A DNA stretch of 64,000 nt, taken from contig JAGPYM010000010.1 in the NCBI GenBank assembly GCA_020736575.1, forward strand, positions 992,001-1,056,000. Direction: 5' to 3'. This document shows positions 1-11,077 of the stretch, piece by piece (position 1 is the first letter of the stretch; every line of letters starts with the position of its first letter). The notes below the pieces were generated by a model. That model was given only the letters and a program-made list of their open reading frames with translations, made no database searches and was not told the origin of the DNA. Both the position numbers and the translations under genes were made by a program. Origin of the DNA: Thelonectria olida. Lineage: Eukaryota; Ascomycota; Sordariomycetes; Hypocreales; Nectriaceae.

Positions 1-2235
1 GATCTGGATCATAGGGATAGAAGCTCTTGATTCTCTATCTAATGAGTGGAAACAGGTCGGTTTCTTATACATAAGATGAATTGGTCCTCCGGGGCCGTTG
101 TGTTTAAGAACTTGCTTTTTGGGAGACATAGGTGATACCAACCACTGACGGGAAGTCCGGACTTCCGGGCTGCCGGTCTGAACTGCCTGTCTGAACTGCT
201 GGAAGACCTTCCTTCCGGTTTGATCAAATGTATGACCCTTTGGTCTGTTGGATGTGATAATTCTGAATATAGAGGGGTTGCGATAGATTAGATTAGATTA
301 TAGAGCGGGCTAATCAGACGCCAGGAACGCCGTTGTGAGTTTATGAGTTAACTCATGAGTTAGCAGCGATAACTCAGACTCAACTCATATGAGTTTTATG
401 AGTTAGAGTTATGAGTTAACTCATGAGTTAGGTTTGAGTTAACTAAAATGCCCAGGTATGGCAGTGTCCCAGATTGTTCGGGCTCCGGTGCCTCGGTATC
501 GCATTTCGAATCGGTTTTGAAGGCCGGGAGGTAGGCATCGATCAGCTTAGCGATGATCGGGCCGAGGGAGTCGGGGTCCTCCGTGCTGCTCGAAACAGGG
601 CTCTTGTCCGGCTCCTGAGTGACGGCCGGATGATTGAAAGTGGGAGCACTAGGGGACTTTCCGTCGACTTTGATTTCCATGTTTGGGCAAAGGGAGTGGA
701 GGCAGCTGTTGTTGAGAATTGATAGGATAGCTTCGGTCTGCAGCCCGACTTTAGGGGTTTGCAGGAGAGGGTTTTAGAGATGGAAGTAGAATGGCCCTTA
801 GTAGCTCCTAGAGCTGTTGGTAATACTTTTCCCGAGCTGAAGTGCCGCCTTTATCTTTTTCACAATGCCTATCCACGAAAAGCATGCACAGCTAGTTGGG
901 CTACCGTCGCAGCAACCTGACGAGAATCAAACCCAGGCTCAGAGACGAGGCGACGTGGCTATTCCTCATTTCTCTGATTCGTTTTCCGGCCAACTTGGAG
1001 TCACATCGTTTCTTGCGGTGTGACAGACTGCATGATGGGAATCCTGGCGCACAGTAGAACGAATCGGAACATGTAGCTTGAAACCCCACGGTACTCTGGT
1101 AAGATTTCACAACGGTGGTTACCCACGCCGCAACCAAGCTTGCCGACACTTGCCAACATTGAAGGAAGGAAAGGGGGTGGCGCGTAAGGCAATGCTCCGT
1201 ATGTGGTATGGAACGCGAGACTTGAGCCAGCTTTTTCAGGACGCGGCCCAGTTGCGGTTGATTCATTTTATCTCTAGCGGCGTGATAGACCGCATGATGA
1301 GGACCCTAGCTCATGGTGAAGCATGCCGGAACGTGCAGGTTTCCATCGTGTCCAGAGCTCTTGGAATGTCGCCTCATTATGCAAGTTAATCACACCTAAG
1401 AGCCGAGAGGCGGAACCGGCCTCGGAAGAGTATGAGCGATTCCGTCGACGTAAGCGATCAGTTTCGTGTTGACACACACTTGAAAGCCTCATCTGCAACC
1501 AACTCGCAACAACACTCAGAGAGATTGATCCGAGATGTGACAATGATACAAGGCCACGCTGTACTTGGCATGGAGCTATCATACACGCCCTTAGGAAGGT
1601 CACTAACAGTACCAGTGACTTGGGGGCAGTTGTCCCTCGAGGAAATATCCTGGCGCGGTTCACGATATCTGTTGCCAGATAAATATAAGTTACCCAAGAA
1701 CAGCGAGTTCAGTTCAGACGACATTGTTTATGCTGTGAATGCGACTTCAACCCGACTTAGGTGGTGGAAGGCGAAGTTCGCATCTGTGATGGCTCCACCC
1801 TTGGTGGGAGCAGGCCTCGGGTACTTACAGCTTGCCATAATGGGAAGAGTGTAGGTAGCCCTAGATATCACGTTCTCACTTTCAATTATCACATTCACTG
1901 CGTCGCAAAAGACTTCCATGGCTCAAAACACGGGTATATGTGACAGAACTTGTTCCTTCTTATCGCTTGGCTGCTTAACAAGCCCAAGAGGTTGAAGGCC
2001 GTGAGAGACGCAAATGGCTAGTACACTAAATACTAATCTATACCAGAAGAAAGTCCTGTTATTTGCCATTATAATGCTATTTTCGATGAATCAATTGACC
2101 CTCATTTGGCTGAGAAATGAATCCAAAGTTCATATGTTGGGGCGTGGGTGTGGTCATGTATCGAGGACTGCTTGGAACTTTTGGGGACCCACTGTAATCT
2201 TCCGGCTGCACGCCTGGCATATATAAACATCCCTT
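1..2235. other. no confident gene (1-2235)
   Basis: No domain-bearing gene is visible. Two short ATG-started frames exist but I cannot support either as a gene. One is on the minus strand at 396-680 (94 codons, starting MEIKVDGK), and its last residues are encoded by the GAGTTA repeat tract. The other is on the plus strand at 1432-1854 (140 codons). Both strands carry many stops elsewhere, so this is most likely old intergenic or decayed DNA. Confidence 0.5.
336..440. repeat. GAGTTA/TAACTC palindromic tract
   Basis: The hexamer GAGTTA and its complement TAACTC alternate, so the tract is rich in perfect small palindromes. The 14-mer ATGAGTTAACTCAT occurs twice, at about 345-358 and 410-423. 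It could form hairpins. It resembles no transposon end that I recognise. Confidence 0.7.
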
Positions 2236-2510
2236 CAATCCCACTTCTTCCTCAATCCCACCTCTTCCTCAATCCCACTTCTTCCTCAATCCCACTTCTT
2301 CCTCAATCCCACCTCTTCCTCAATCCCACCTCTTCCTCAATCCCACTTCTTCCTCAATCCCACCTTTTCCTCAATCCCACCTTTTCCTCAATCCCACCTC
2401 TTCCTCAATCCCACTTCTTCCTCAATCCCACCTTTTCCTCAATCCCACCTTTTCCTCAATCCCACCTTTTCCTCAATCCCACCTTTTCCTCAATCCCACT
2501 TCTTACTTCA
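2236..2510. repeat. 17-bp CT-rich minisatellite, about 16 copies
   Basis: The unit is close to CAATCCCACTTCTTCCT with C/T variants, repeated head to tail. It sits between a TATA-like element (TATATAAAC near 2219) and the ATG of the zinc-finger gene at 2538, so it probably forms most of that gene's 5' leader. Because 17 is not a multiple of 3, the tract stays open in the downstream frame and reads as a 17-residue Pro/Leu/Ser-rich repeat. I treat it as untranslated because the 2538 ATG has a perfect ACCATGG context. Confidence 0.85.
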
Positions 2511-2537
2511 ATCCCTCAAACCCACCTCTCTCGCACC

Positions 2538-4328
2538 ATGGAGTTCAGTCCGTTTGATGCTTTAGGTATTGATGTAATAATCCTTACTAAAGCTCAAATT
2601 CGCGCCCACTGGAGAAAAGCGCTTCCACTCTGCCATGACGATCGCCGGCGCAACTTATCCGTACCTACCAACCGATTCCCAATACCCGACCACCTCTCTG
2701 CCGCTAAGTCTTATCTGTTAGATGCCTTAGAAGAGGGCACCTTACAAGACAAAGTGCAAGAGTTTAAGGATTGGCCACGAACCTTCTTTCCCAATACCTC
2801 TAAGCCATACATTACTCCGCTATTACGCGACGACTTTGTACAGTGCTCGACGTGTTCTATGGTAATGCGCCGCCATTCGCTTGCTTCCCATGTGTCTAGG
2901 CATGGCCAGAAGCTTTGCACGGTTTGTGGGGTTTGCCTCGCGGATAAGGACCTAGACGCTCATATGCGCAATTGTCACCAACTACAAGCCTGTAAATTGT
3001 GTGGCGATTTACTTTCAGACGGAGACAAGGCACACCATGAAGATTTTCATCGCTGTCCCTTTTGCCGAGCTCAGGTAGCAAAATGCTACCTAATGCAACA
3101 CGTCAAAAAGAAACATCACATTCGACCATGCAAAGCATGCCCGAAAGCGGCTGACTTAGGAACGCACACAAAGTTAATTGAACACCTCTTGGCCAGCCAT
3201 AAGGTATCAAGTTGTGTTTTGTGCTACCAGGTGTTGCCCGTTGATAGCATGCCAGACCATCTTGATGAGGTCCACTATTTGCAACTCTGCGACAATTGCA
3301 GTCCTACCCACAGCGACTTTGCAAGCCATGTCGAGCTGGATCATACTACGAAAACTTGTCCGGCATGCAATAGACGCATAGTGGAGGATGAGCTTGGACC
3401 TCATCTGCGGCTTGACCACAGCTTACAGGAATGTACTGGTTGCATTTCCAAGGATTATTTCGGTCACCTTTCAAAGGACCATGTGTGGAAGACATGTTCT
3501 CATTGCCAAGGAATCATACAAGATGAGTCGCTTCGCATTCATCTTATTATTGAGCACGAATGGGTGGAGTGTCCCCACTGCGATGGCATCGAGAGAACAA
3601 AGGAGCTCCTCGAAGGTCATCAAATGGACCATCGGTTTCGACATTGCACAGTATGCTTCCAGAGTATCGTCCAGGAGAAGTATCACAGCCACTTACATAC
3701 CGAACACGGGATGAAAGACTGTCCGTTTTGCGACATTGATCCCCTTCCCGTCGATGAACTTAAGAATCACATCTTGGAGAGCCACCGAGAAACCGAGAAG
3801 TGCCCGGAGTGCGACGAATTACAGACAGAAGCTGGATTGCCCTTTCATCTCCGGGAAGAACACCTCTGGCGAAAATGCGGGTTTTGCGAGTTAGCATTTC
3901 CCGAAGCCCAGTTAGAGGATCATATCCGTCAGAAGCATGATCCTATTTTGTGCCCTGATTGTGAAGCAGAACTACCCAGGAAGGACTTCGACCTTCACCT
4001 TATCCAGGTGCATGAGTACTCAGTCCAGAAGCCAACTCATGGCAACCGTAGGAAGAGGCGGGAACCTCCCACCAGTGCAAATAAACAGGCGACCAAGAAA
4101 AAGTCAACTTACTATGATCCTGGGGAGTGCCTCGATTGTAATCGTTGGTATAGCCGTTTGGCTGATCATCGAAGAGTAAAACATGGGTACCGAAAGAGAG
4201 ATCATGTAGTGTTCCAGACCGATAGAGTAGCTTGTGTGGATGGACAGAAGACCCATTCGAAAGGAAACGAAGGGCGATGTCAGCTATGTAAGGATGCAAA
4301 GGAAACCGCCAGGAAGAACAGGCCTTAA
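2538..4328 (+). CDS. J-domain-like protein with about 17 C2H2-type zinc fingers
   Basis: A single-exon protein of 596 residues. Residues 1-70 resemble a J domain (FDALGID, then AQIRAHWRKAL), but the HPD motif that stimulates Hsp70 is HDD at residues 33-35, so co-chaperone activity is doubtful. From about residue 103 to 555 there are 17 consecutive C-x2-C...H-x3/4-H units at a spacing of about 23 residues, followed by a basic tail with a last CxxC. An array this long usually binds nucleic acid or proteins. The start was chosen at the ACCATGG context just after the minisatellite; the frame stays open upstream to 2148, so a longer product is possible. The J-like plus finger combination is uncommon. 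The cellular role is unknown. Confidence 0.8.
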   Translation: MEFSPFDALGIDVIILTKAQIRAHWRKALPLCHDDRRRNLSVPTNRFPIPDHLSAAKSYLLDALEEGTLQDKVQEFKDWPRTFFPNTSKPYITPLLRDDFVQCSTCSMVMRRHSLASHVSRHGQKLCTVCGVCLADKDLDAHMRNCHQLQACKLCGDLLSDGDKAHHEDFHRCPFCRAQVAKCYLMQHVKKKHHIRPCKACPKAADLGTHTKLIEHLLASHKVSSCVLCYQVLPVDSMPDHLDEVHYLQLCDNCSPTHSDFASHVELDHTTKTCPACNRRIVEDELGPHLRLDHSLQECTGCISKDYFGHLSKDHVWKTCSHCQGIIQDESLRIHLIIEHEWVECPHCDGIERTKELLEGHQMDHRFRHCTVCFQSIVQEKYHSHLHTEHGMKDCPFCDIDPLPVDELKNHILESHRETEKCPECDELQTEAGLPFHLREEHLWRKCGFCELAFPEAQLEDHIRQKHDPILCPDCEAELPRKDFDLHLIQVHEYSVQKPTHGNRRKRREPPTSANKQATKKKSTYYDPGECLDCNRWYSRLADHRRVKHGYRKRDHVVFQTDRVACVDGQKTHSKGNEGRCQLCKDAKETARKNRP

Positions 4329-4662
4329 ACTTGGTCTGTCAAGCTGATACATTCTCATTTGAAGATATTAATCGGGTGCTGTATATAGCATCAAGCAATC
4401 CCTAACTAGAAGGCGCATACGTGAAAGCAAGAGAGAACAATTTGGCTAAGTCTTGACGTGTCTTGTTCCCAACCAGTGTGACAAACTAAAGGGGAGTCCT
4501 GGCCGCCAGCCTGAGAAAAAAACATAAAAAGGGGTCGATCCCCTGCCCTCTTGTTTGCAATCCCTCGGAACCTAATGCCTAGAATTTTCATTTCTGAGTA
4601 AGTCGAGCGTGCCATTCTTTTTCTACGCAAAAGCCATACTCAGAAGCCAGTCATTCGACAGT
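4329..4662. other. intergenic, nothing recognised
   Basis: 3' flank of the zinc-finger gene and 5' flank of the HLH-like gene. No repeat, RNA or further reading frame is supported. Confidence 0.5.
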
Positions 4663-5268
4663 ATGACCACATCGAATCCAACCACAACCATGCCTTCGAT
4701 CGCCGAGTTTCTTTCGAAACAATCGACTCGTTCCAAGCACAATGCCAATCCCGACGGCAGCAGCGCCCAGTGCGTTCCTGTTATGAAGCCTCAGCTTTCC
4801 ACCGAACCGAGCCCATCCAACCCAGACGAACAAGACGAGTTGCCCAAAGAGACTTCAAGTGCATCTTCAGGTTCCAGTCAGCACTTCCCATTTCCCCAGT
4901 ACCACATAATGAAATAATGCTAAAAGTTCTTTTCTCGAGCAGACCTCACTAATGAATTTACCGCTCTTTGCAACTCCATCCCAGCTGTCCGTTTTGGACC
5001 CCACCGCAGACGGAATATTCTTGATGAAGCTGTTAAGTATATACGTCACCTTGAGAGGCGGAATAAGGCACTTCAGGAGAAGACAGCGAACCTCACCCAA
5101 GAGATTGGGGGGCCAATATCGCCAACGATCACTTCTTTTGGACATAATGATGAGGAAGCCAAACCAAAGGAGCATATCGAGACTGGGCATAATACTATAC
5201 AACAAGGCAATGACAAGAGGCGCAGTTTTGAGCTACGCATTCAGATTTGGATCGATAATGTACCATAA
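4663..5268 (+). CDS. small helix-loop-helix-like protein (two exons, tentative)
   Basis: The model joins 4663-4870 and 4943-5268 (177 residues). Exon 1 encodes a Ser/Thr/Pro-rich N-terminus. Exon 2 begins with DLTNEFTALCNSIP and continues into ILDEAVKYIRHLERRNKAL and a short coiled coil, which resembles helix 1, loop and helix 2/zipper of bHLH transcription factors. The usual basic DNA-binding stretch before helix 1 is missing from this model. Splicing here restores the frame and ends in a good CAG, but the donor (GTTCCA) is weak. It is either a basic-less HLH dimerisation partner or a decayed bHLH gene. Confidence 0.4.
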
Positions 5269-5324
5269 TTCAGCTGTTCTTCAAGAGGCAAGGGTTCCTT
5301 GCCGTCAGCTGAATCCTTAAAGCT

Positions 5325-5420
5325 CATACCTTAATTAGTTGGAGAAGAATCCCATAAGCAGAACAACGGATAAGTGTATTATCATGTCACAAGATCCTAT
5401 GGCTTTACTAGATCTAGTCT
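5325..5420. repeat. fragment of dispersed repeat, matching 46196-46290
   Basis: The stretch from TTGGAGAAGAATCCCATAAG to about 5410 aligns with 46210-46290. Most differences are G-to-A or C-to-T (for example GGGTCCCATGAG against GAATCCCATAAG), a pattern compatible with repeat-induced point mutation. Confidence 0.5.
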
Positions 5421-5432
5421 TTAGCTATTCAC

Positions 5433-7399
5433 CTAATCCTTGAGTACTGAATACGATGAGCCATCCGAGATGCGTGCCGTGAGGTCACGCAACTCAGTGT
5501 CTTGAGACCCTCGGCGTCGCGAGGGTTTGCCTGCATGCAATTGGACTCTGAACTCTTGAAATCTATCCTGAGTTGGAATGTTCGTGCCCAGGGGTCGAAA
5601 TTCAGTCTCTGTAAATTCAACTGCCATCTCATCAATAATGTCCAGCACTACCTTGCGAATTCGGGTTGTAAATCTGGCGCTTCCACAAGCTTTGCGGATT
5701 AGCAAAGTACGCCTGTATTGGAGAAGGATAGACCTACTTGTTACCATCATTCGGCCCTGCAGCCTCTGCCTTTCTTCAGCAATTTTAGAGATGATAAACG
5801 TGTCGAACTCTGGTCGTCCAGGCGAAGGTTCCATGCACACCCAAAAGTTGGATTTAAGGTCAAAGGGGGGGCTCCCGCTTCTTTGGCATGGATATCCACA
5901 CCACACCACCAATAGCTTCTAGTATATGGTTAGAATGCAGACATAAATAAATAAATATATCCTTCACTTACGTTATCGGGGTCTAACTCTTGCAATCTCT
6001 TCAAATACCTTCCTACAGCCTCCATCTGTGAGTTATGCTCGAGCGACCAGAACAAGACAATTTTCTTCGTTGCGTCCCGGAAAAGTGATTCTCGAGATAG
6101 CGACTCTTTCTCCACCATTAGGGCGCGCTTCTTCTGGATGATCTCATCACGCTCGGTACCGGTTGCATTCCTCTCCTTCACAGAGAAAATTTGGATTTTC
6201 TTTGACAGCTGTTGGAGTTTTATTCTTACTCCATTATCGTGGCTCCATCTCTCGGTAAGTTGGAGTACCAGAGGGAGAACTCCAGCGATCCCGACTCCTT
6301 TGGCTAAGAGAATGACGTTCTCATACGACTCTAAGCGTAGGTCCTGGCCAAACGGCCCATCCAGGAGAATCTTTTGCTCACGCTCGATGTTGAGTAGGGA
6401 ACGGGCGTGACTTCCTCTGCGCGTGAGAAGAAAGCTCAGATTCGAGACCATGCCAGAGGGATCGGTTGTGTCTGGAGGATGCCAGAAAGCAACGGCCGGG
6501 TAGCTATGAAGAAGATGATAGGAGCTGACGGTGCCAGGAAAGAATATGTTAAAATATGTGCCTGGGGGAACTTTGATAGGGAATCTCAGGGCAACTTCAA
6601 TCTTCAGCATGCTGGAATCTCCGTCCATTTCAACCACTCTAGCCCAAAGACGGTGGTAAAAGAGTCTGTAGAGCCTGTATAAGGTAGTCACAAGCCAGAC
6701 AGAAGCGCAACATCCAGCCAACAGCTGGGCCCGAAGATAGGAAGCGCGTAGAGTGTGCCATATCAGTGCGCTGACAGCCAGCATTGCAAACAGTCGATGG
6801 GTGAGGAGAAACCACCGACCGAGAATCACTCGTATAAAAGACATAGAAAAGACTAAAACGGCTAGTAAGGCTCCGAAAATCTGCAACAGTTAGCAGTGTC
6901 ACTTTTGGGATCACTGAGTACTCACAATCCATCCGGAGGTAGTCAGGGAATTATGTTGTGATTGAGTCCTGATTGATATAATGGCATGTACCATGGCTTC
7001 CAGGATGGCAATTCTACCAAGCCAGTGGTGGAAGAATTTGTAAGAGCTTCGGTGTATGTTAAAGGTTTGGACAATATGGCCCATACGGCCGCCGAGGCAT
7101 AGAGGAACTATGTTCACGCTTGATGCAAATGCCGACCTTCTTGCAACTTGCTTCCAGTCAATCTTTCCAGAAGGCGTGACTATGAGCAAGATGTTTGTGA
7201 CGAGCAATGCCATCAGAAGCCAGAACTCAGCATACGTGACGCTGTCCCAGTACCTCCGACGCCGTATGATGAGAGGATACTTCAAATAACGTATGTAAAG
7301 TCGTCTGACATTTGGAACAAAGAACTTGAGCGTCCACAGACAGAATGATACAAGAAAGAAGCCGGATAGGGCTATTAGATACCACAAGGTGCTCTCCAT
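5433..7399 (-). CDS. ferric reductase-like transmembrane oxidoreductase
   Basis: Three exons, 7399-6926, 6880-5972 and 5918-5433, with introns of 45 and 53 nt that have GTGAGT/GTAAGT donors and CTAAC branch points. The protein has 622 residues. It would move electrons from NAD(P)H through FAD and two haems across a membrane to ferric iron or another acceptor. Two histidine pairs with the family spacing are present: His125/His138 and His186/His200. The FAD-binding stretch reads HSYPAVAF near 283 instead of the usual HPF, a glycine-rich NAD(P)H site (AKGVGIAG) follows, and the C-terminal cysteine motif is ACGSARF rather than CGP. The fold is complete but the cofactor motifs are divergent. Ferric reductases of this type are a recurrent accessory family of Starship elements. 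Confidence 0.87.
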
Positions 7400-7925
7400 G
7401 TTGCGTGCGTAGATAGTTTACAGGGAAGAGAGTTTGAACCATTGCAATACATTGCAATACATATAACCCAGCGGTTAACTTAAGGAGTTGCTTAATTAAA
7501 ACATTTCAACACTTCTTGACTCTAGAAATGCGGTCGGGGCAGCATCCCGTCCACACGACACCGGCATCAAGCCCAATTCGGTGGCTGTCGGAGCTCCAAG
7601 CGCTCCGGCTTTGTGGGGCTGTCGGGGCTCTAAGCGCTCCGGCTTTGTGGGGCTGTCGGGGCTCTAAGCGCTCCGACTTTGAGAGGCTGCCGGAGCCATA
7701 AGCGCCCCGACTTTGTGGGGCCCGGCGCTCCGATTATCCTAAATTTATCCCCCCTCGAGCCGACAAACAGACGGGTAACCGCCGTACCCACCACGGCGCT
7801 TCACATCTGCGTTTACTTAAGCCCCTCGATGCGCTTCTCTAGAACCTTCTCATTCCTACACAAGGCCGTCCACTTCCATCTCTAAAACTTCCCTCCAATT
7901 AGGACGCCGACTCATAATACGCAAA
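7400..7925. other. intergenic between ferric reductase and MADS-like gene
   Basis: Contains the promoters of the two divergently transcribed genes and a GC-rich tandem repeat (separate entry). No further gene is seen. Confidence 0.5.
7577..7725. repeat. 34-bp GC-rich tandem repeat, about 4 copies
   Basis: The unit begins GCTCCGGCTTTGTGGGGCTG and ends CGGGGCTCTAAGC. Two copies are almost perfect and the flanking two have diverged. It is far more GC-rich than its surroundings, which contain AT-rich stretches. Confidence 0.8.
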
Positions 7926-8579
7926 ATGACTCGACAACGACAACGAGAGGCCAAAAACAAGGACACAAAGCGCGGGAGAAGAAACTGCCGCGGTGGAATC
8001 ATCAAGAAGTGTGACACTTACCGTCAAGTGTATGGCGCCGAGATCGTTATCTTCATCAGGGATGCTGATGGATACGACGGTTTTGAGTCTCACCCTGGCC
8101 TGTTACAAAAGTTCACGTCTCACTATCCAAGAGAGGCGTTACAGACTCCAGAGGACCTGCTACACAACGACATGCGGCCAAAGACCATCCCAACCTTCTC
8201 GGCTGCACCTTCCGCTGCATCGTCCGTTCTACATTCTTCCCCAGCTTCCTCCCCACCTTCGGTTCCAGCTTCCTCCCCACCTTCGGTTCCAGCTTCCTCC
8301 CCACCTTCGGTTCCAGCTTCCTCCCCACCTTCGGTTCCAGCTTCCTCCCCACCTTCCGTCAGCTCAGGATCTGAGATGTGGCTACCTTCTCGACCAAGTA
8401 CTCCCTCAAACTCGTCGACCACCTCCAAGGAAGGGTCCCTGTCAGCCCGCTCTGGCAGCTCTTCACCAAGGGCAACATCGCGACACAGGTTCAATCGGCC
8501 GTTTACGGGCCTGGCAATGATGTCGGAAAGAAGGAAGAAGGAATTTGCTTTTCTATTGAAGACGTGTTTTGAGTGGTGA
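7926..8579 (+). CDS. MADS-box-like small protein with PASSPPSV repeats
   Basis: 217 residues, single exon. Residues 15-60 look like a reduced MADS/SRF domain: a basic start (KRGRRNCRGGIIKKCD), then YGAEIVIFIRDADGYDGF, where MADS proteins have the KK.EL...C.aeV.liv.s core. The middle holds five near-perfect 24-bp repeats encoding PASSPPSV (about 8243-8362), followed by a Ser-rich tail with basic patches. Canonical MADS proteins are longer and better conserved, so DNA binding is inferred only. Two further MADS-like sequences lie at 30224-30400 and 36838-37152. Confidence 0.6.
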   Translation: MTRQRQREAKNKDTKRGRRNCRGGIIKKCDTYRQVYGAEIVIFIRDADGYDGFESHPGLLQKFTSHYPREALQTPEDLLHNDMRPKTIPTFSAAPSAASSVLHSSPASSPPSVPASSPPSVPASSPPSVPASSPPSVPASSPPSVSSGSEMWLPSRPSTPSNSSTTSKEGSLSARSGSSSPRATSRHRFNRPFTGLAMMSERRKKEFAFLLKTCFEW

Positions 8580-8687
8580 ATTGACATCTGGAGACTCCAT
8601 GTATATTAATTGTATAGTAAAATCAATGTATTTAGTGAACAAATAGTAAAAACTTCTAAACAAGTGACTCAAAACTACCTGTCTATT

Positions 8688-11077
8688 TCAAACAAGACAT
8701 TCCAAGAGCTTATCTAGCTCCATCTTTACCCTAGCTTCTTGAACAGGACAACCCTTATACCCCACACCACAGCTCGCTCGGCCCCGTGTTCCAAATATGC
8801 AATCTAGTCCCTGATCTTGAATAAGCTGCCTGACTGTATACGGGCAACGGCCGATATTGTGCCTCTTAGAATCAGAGCCCTCTATCGAAACATCTATTCG
8901 TGCGTCCATCGACTGTAGCTCCACTCTGAATTCACGAATAAAGGGCTCGTTGTTGCGACATCTCCACATCACCTCCTCCGTACACAGGAGAGCACGCGTG
9001 AACTCAACCTCACTTCCTCGATAATATAATGCTCTTCTCTCCCTACAGAGCCTAAAAAGAAGGTCGAGGAGTGCATGGCCCGGTGGCACGCGACAATACA
9101 TTCTAACCAAGCAAATGTCAGGGCTTGAGTAGAACCGAGGTGCAGAGTCCAACTCTAAGTAGAATAAGTTGGCATGGAGCTCGCATGATATGGCGCTCAG
9201 AAGCTGACGACTGTACGATCCGCCATCGTACTGCACATGGACCTCGGGATCGCTGCAGTGACTGAACCCTATTAGCGTCTAAGCAGTGGAAAAAGCAGAC
9301 TGACGCACAGATTCGAGATACTCCCGAACGTTTTCTTTCCTGTTGAGATAGAAACCATAGTTTTGTTGCTTGTAGCCTGATTGAGGCGGAAGGATAAACC
9401 CTTGCCGAACCTCACAATGTTTCCCCAACTACGTACGCTCGTAATGCGGTCAAGATGATAACCACAATCTGAGAGGCTCCATCCACCGGTGAAGGCAGTG
9501 ACGACAAAGTATATGCCTAGAATGGGTGAGAAGCGAAGAATTAGGCCGCGCTCGGGAGGGACAAACCGATTCCTGAGCCGGACACGCCATCAAAATGATC
9601 ACGGAGTGGCATCGAATTGAGTCCGATAGACCGTTGCAAGCTTCGCAGAAACTGTAATGAGTTCGCGGCATTTGATCCGCCGAGTGTCAGAAGTCTCATG
9701 CCGGCCGTAGGAGGTTGCAGGACAAATATCGATTCAGTCGGGCTACAACAGACGAGGCAGTCTACAAGTGTATAATGCCATGGGACATTCTCCCTTCCGT
9801 GTTTCAGAACGCATGTAGGGCAGAGACTATGCTTGCACTTCAACGTGTATTTTGATTTCTGTGTGATGCAAAACGAGCACGTAGGGCGAGAACACATACT
9901 TCTCATGAAGTTACTGCTCCTCACTCTGGTCAAGTGAGCGTGTGCCGACTCAGTATTCAAAGCTCGAATATGCTTCGCTTGACCAACGAACTGTGCTCGG
10001 ACACATTCAGTCAGCCCTCGGATGCGGAGGTTTTTCTCTGACACCTCTACGGAGTCTCTGTACAGTGTATCAAACACTTGCTCAGGAAGGAAATCTTTCG
10101 CTATCAGGTTCCGTTCCTCAAGCGTATCTGAAAGACAACAACTTACAGTGCATTTCCGGTGGGTAAGCATCCATGACCAAAGCAGATGCAACGATTTCCA
10201 CTTGATCGCCTTTGCCAATCTTGAAGCCTCGTAAGAACGAGGTGATAGATTTTTGTAAGTAGGATGGCAGTGGATAATGTAGCCGTGATGCCATGATGGG
10301 ATCGAATGGAACGAGAGGCTGCTGGGTAAACTGTAGGATGGCTTGTTGTAGCAACGTTTTGAGATGTTGAGTAGAAAAATCCTGTCCGCTCTCCTTCTTC
10401 TCAAGGCACGAAGCGGCAATATCCGCGCGGACAACTTCATGGACCTCAGCCCGCAACAAGACATGACTGATCCTTATGAACGTAGTCATGTCTTTCGGTA
10501 TGCATGTATTGGGAGTCTGGGACAAACACGCAGCCGCGATGCGGGAATTTATTCCCTCAAAATCGGCTGTATCCTGATGAAGAAGTACAAATCGCGGACG
10601 AGGCCAAGATTCTTTCGCAATAACGCTGCTCAGCCATAGACCCAGAAACTCAATAGTTCTCGTGATGCCCCCGAAGTCTGGTACGAATATCAGAACCACG
10701 TCGCTAAATCGAGAAAGAACATTAAAGTATAAGCCGTTGGCAGGACGAATGTTTGCTGCTGCGGTTTGTCCTAATGGATGTTCTATGCAAGTGCCCGGGG
10801 CGGGTTGATGGGTTGGTGGATAGTCATTGGTGCAACGATGAAGCTCGCAGTCGACCCATATTGTATCTTCATTAACAATAGCCAGGGCTGCCGAGGGATA
10901 TTGGCTGTGCCGGAATGCGATGGAATACTCGCGGGCAAGATATTGCCGCTTGAACCAACCGCCGAGGGCTAGGACAAGGCCAGGTTTCACTGACCCTAAA
11001 AGATCAAAAAATCGATATGCGGACGCATTTTCCCAGAGACATGTGTCGTGCAGTTCGAGCAGAATATCGGAAGACAT
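8688..11077 (-). pseudogene. patatin-like phospholipase gene, decayed
   Basis: Homology to the fungal patatin-like (PLP) family is spread over the whole interval in the right order. The N-terminal region starts at ATG 11077 (MSSDILLELHD). A zinc-binding block (CSFC, CKHSLCPTC, CLVC) lies near 9900-9750. The patatin start (TAGMRLLTLGGSN, then FDGVSGSGIG) lies near 9700-9550. The family's C-terminal block (NLFYLELDSAP, then QLIQDQGLDCIFGT) lies at 9236-8688. The oxyanion DGGGxRG motif and the GxSxG serine motif are both damaged. Stops follow at 9541, and most of the catalytic domain between about 9540 and 9240 is missing. The frame also changes at 10138, across a 19-nt intron-like remnant. Patatin-like genes of this type are a recurrent Starship accessory family. 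Confidence is high for the family and moderate for non-function. Confidence 0.75.

Noticed and set aside
2148..2537. In-frame N-terminal extension of the zinc-finger protein through the minisatellite
   Set aside because: It has 17-residue periodicity purely from the DNA repeat, lies just after a TATA element, and the 2538 ATG has an ideal context.
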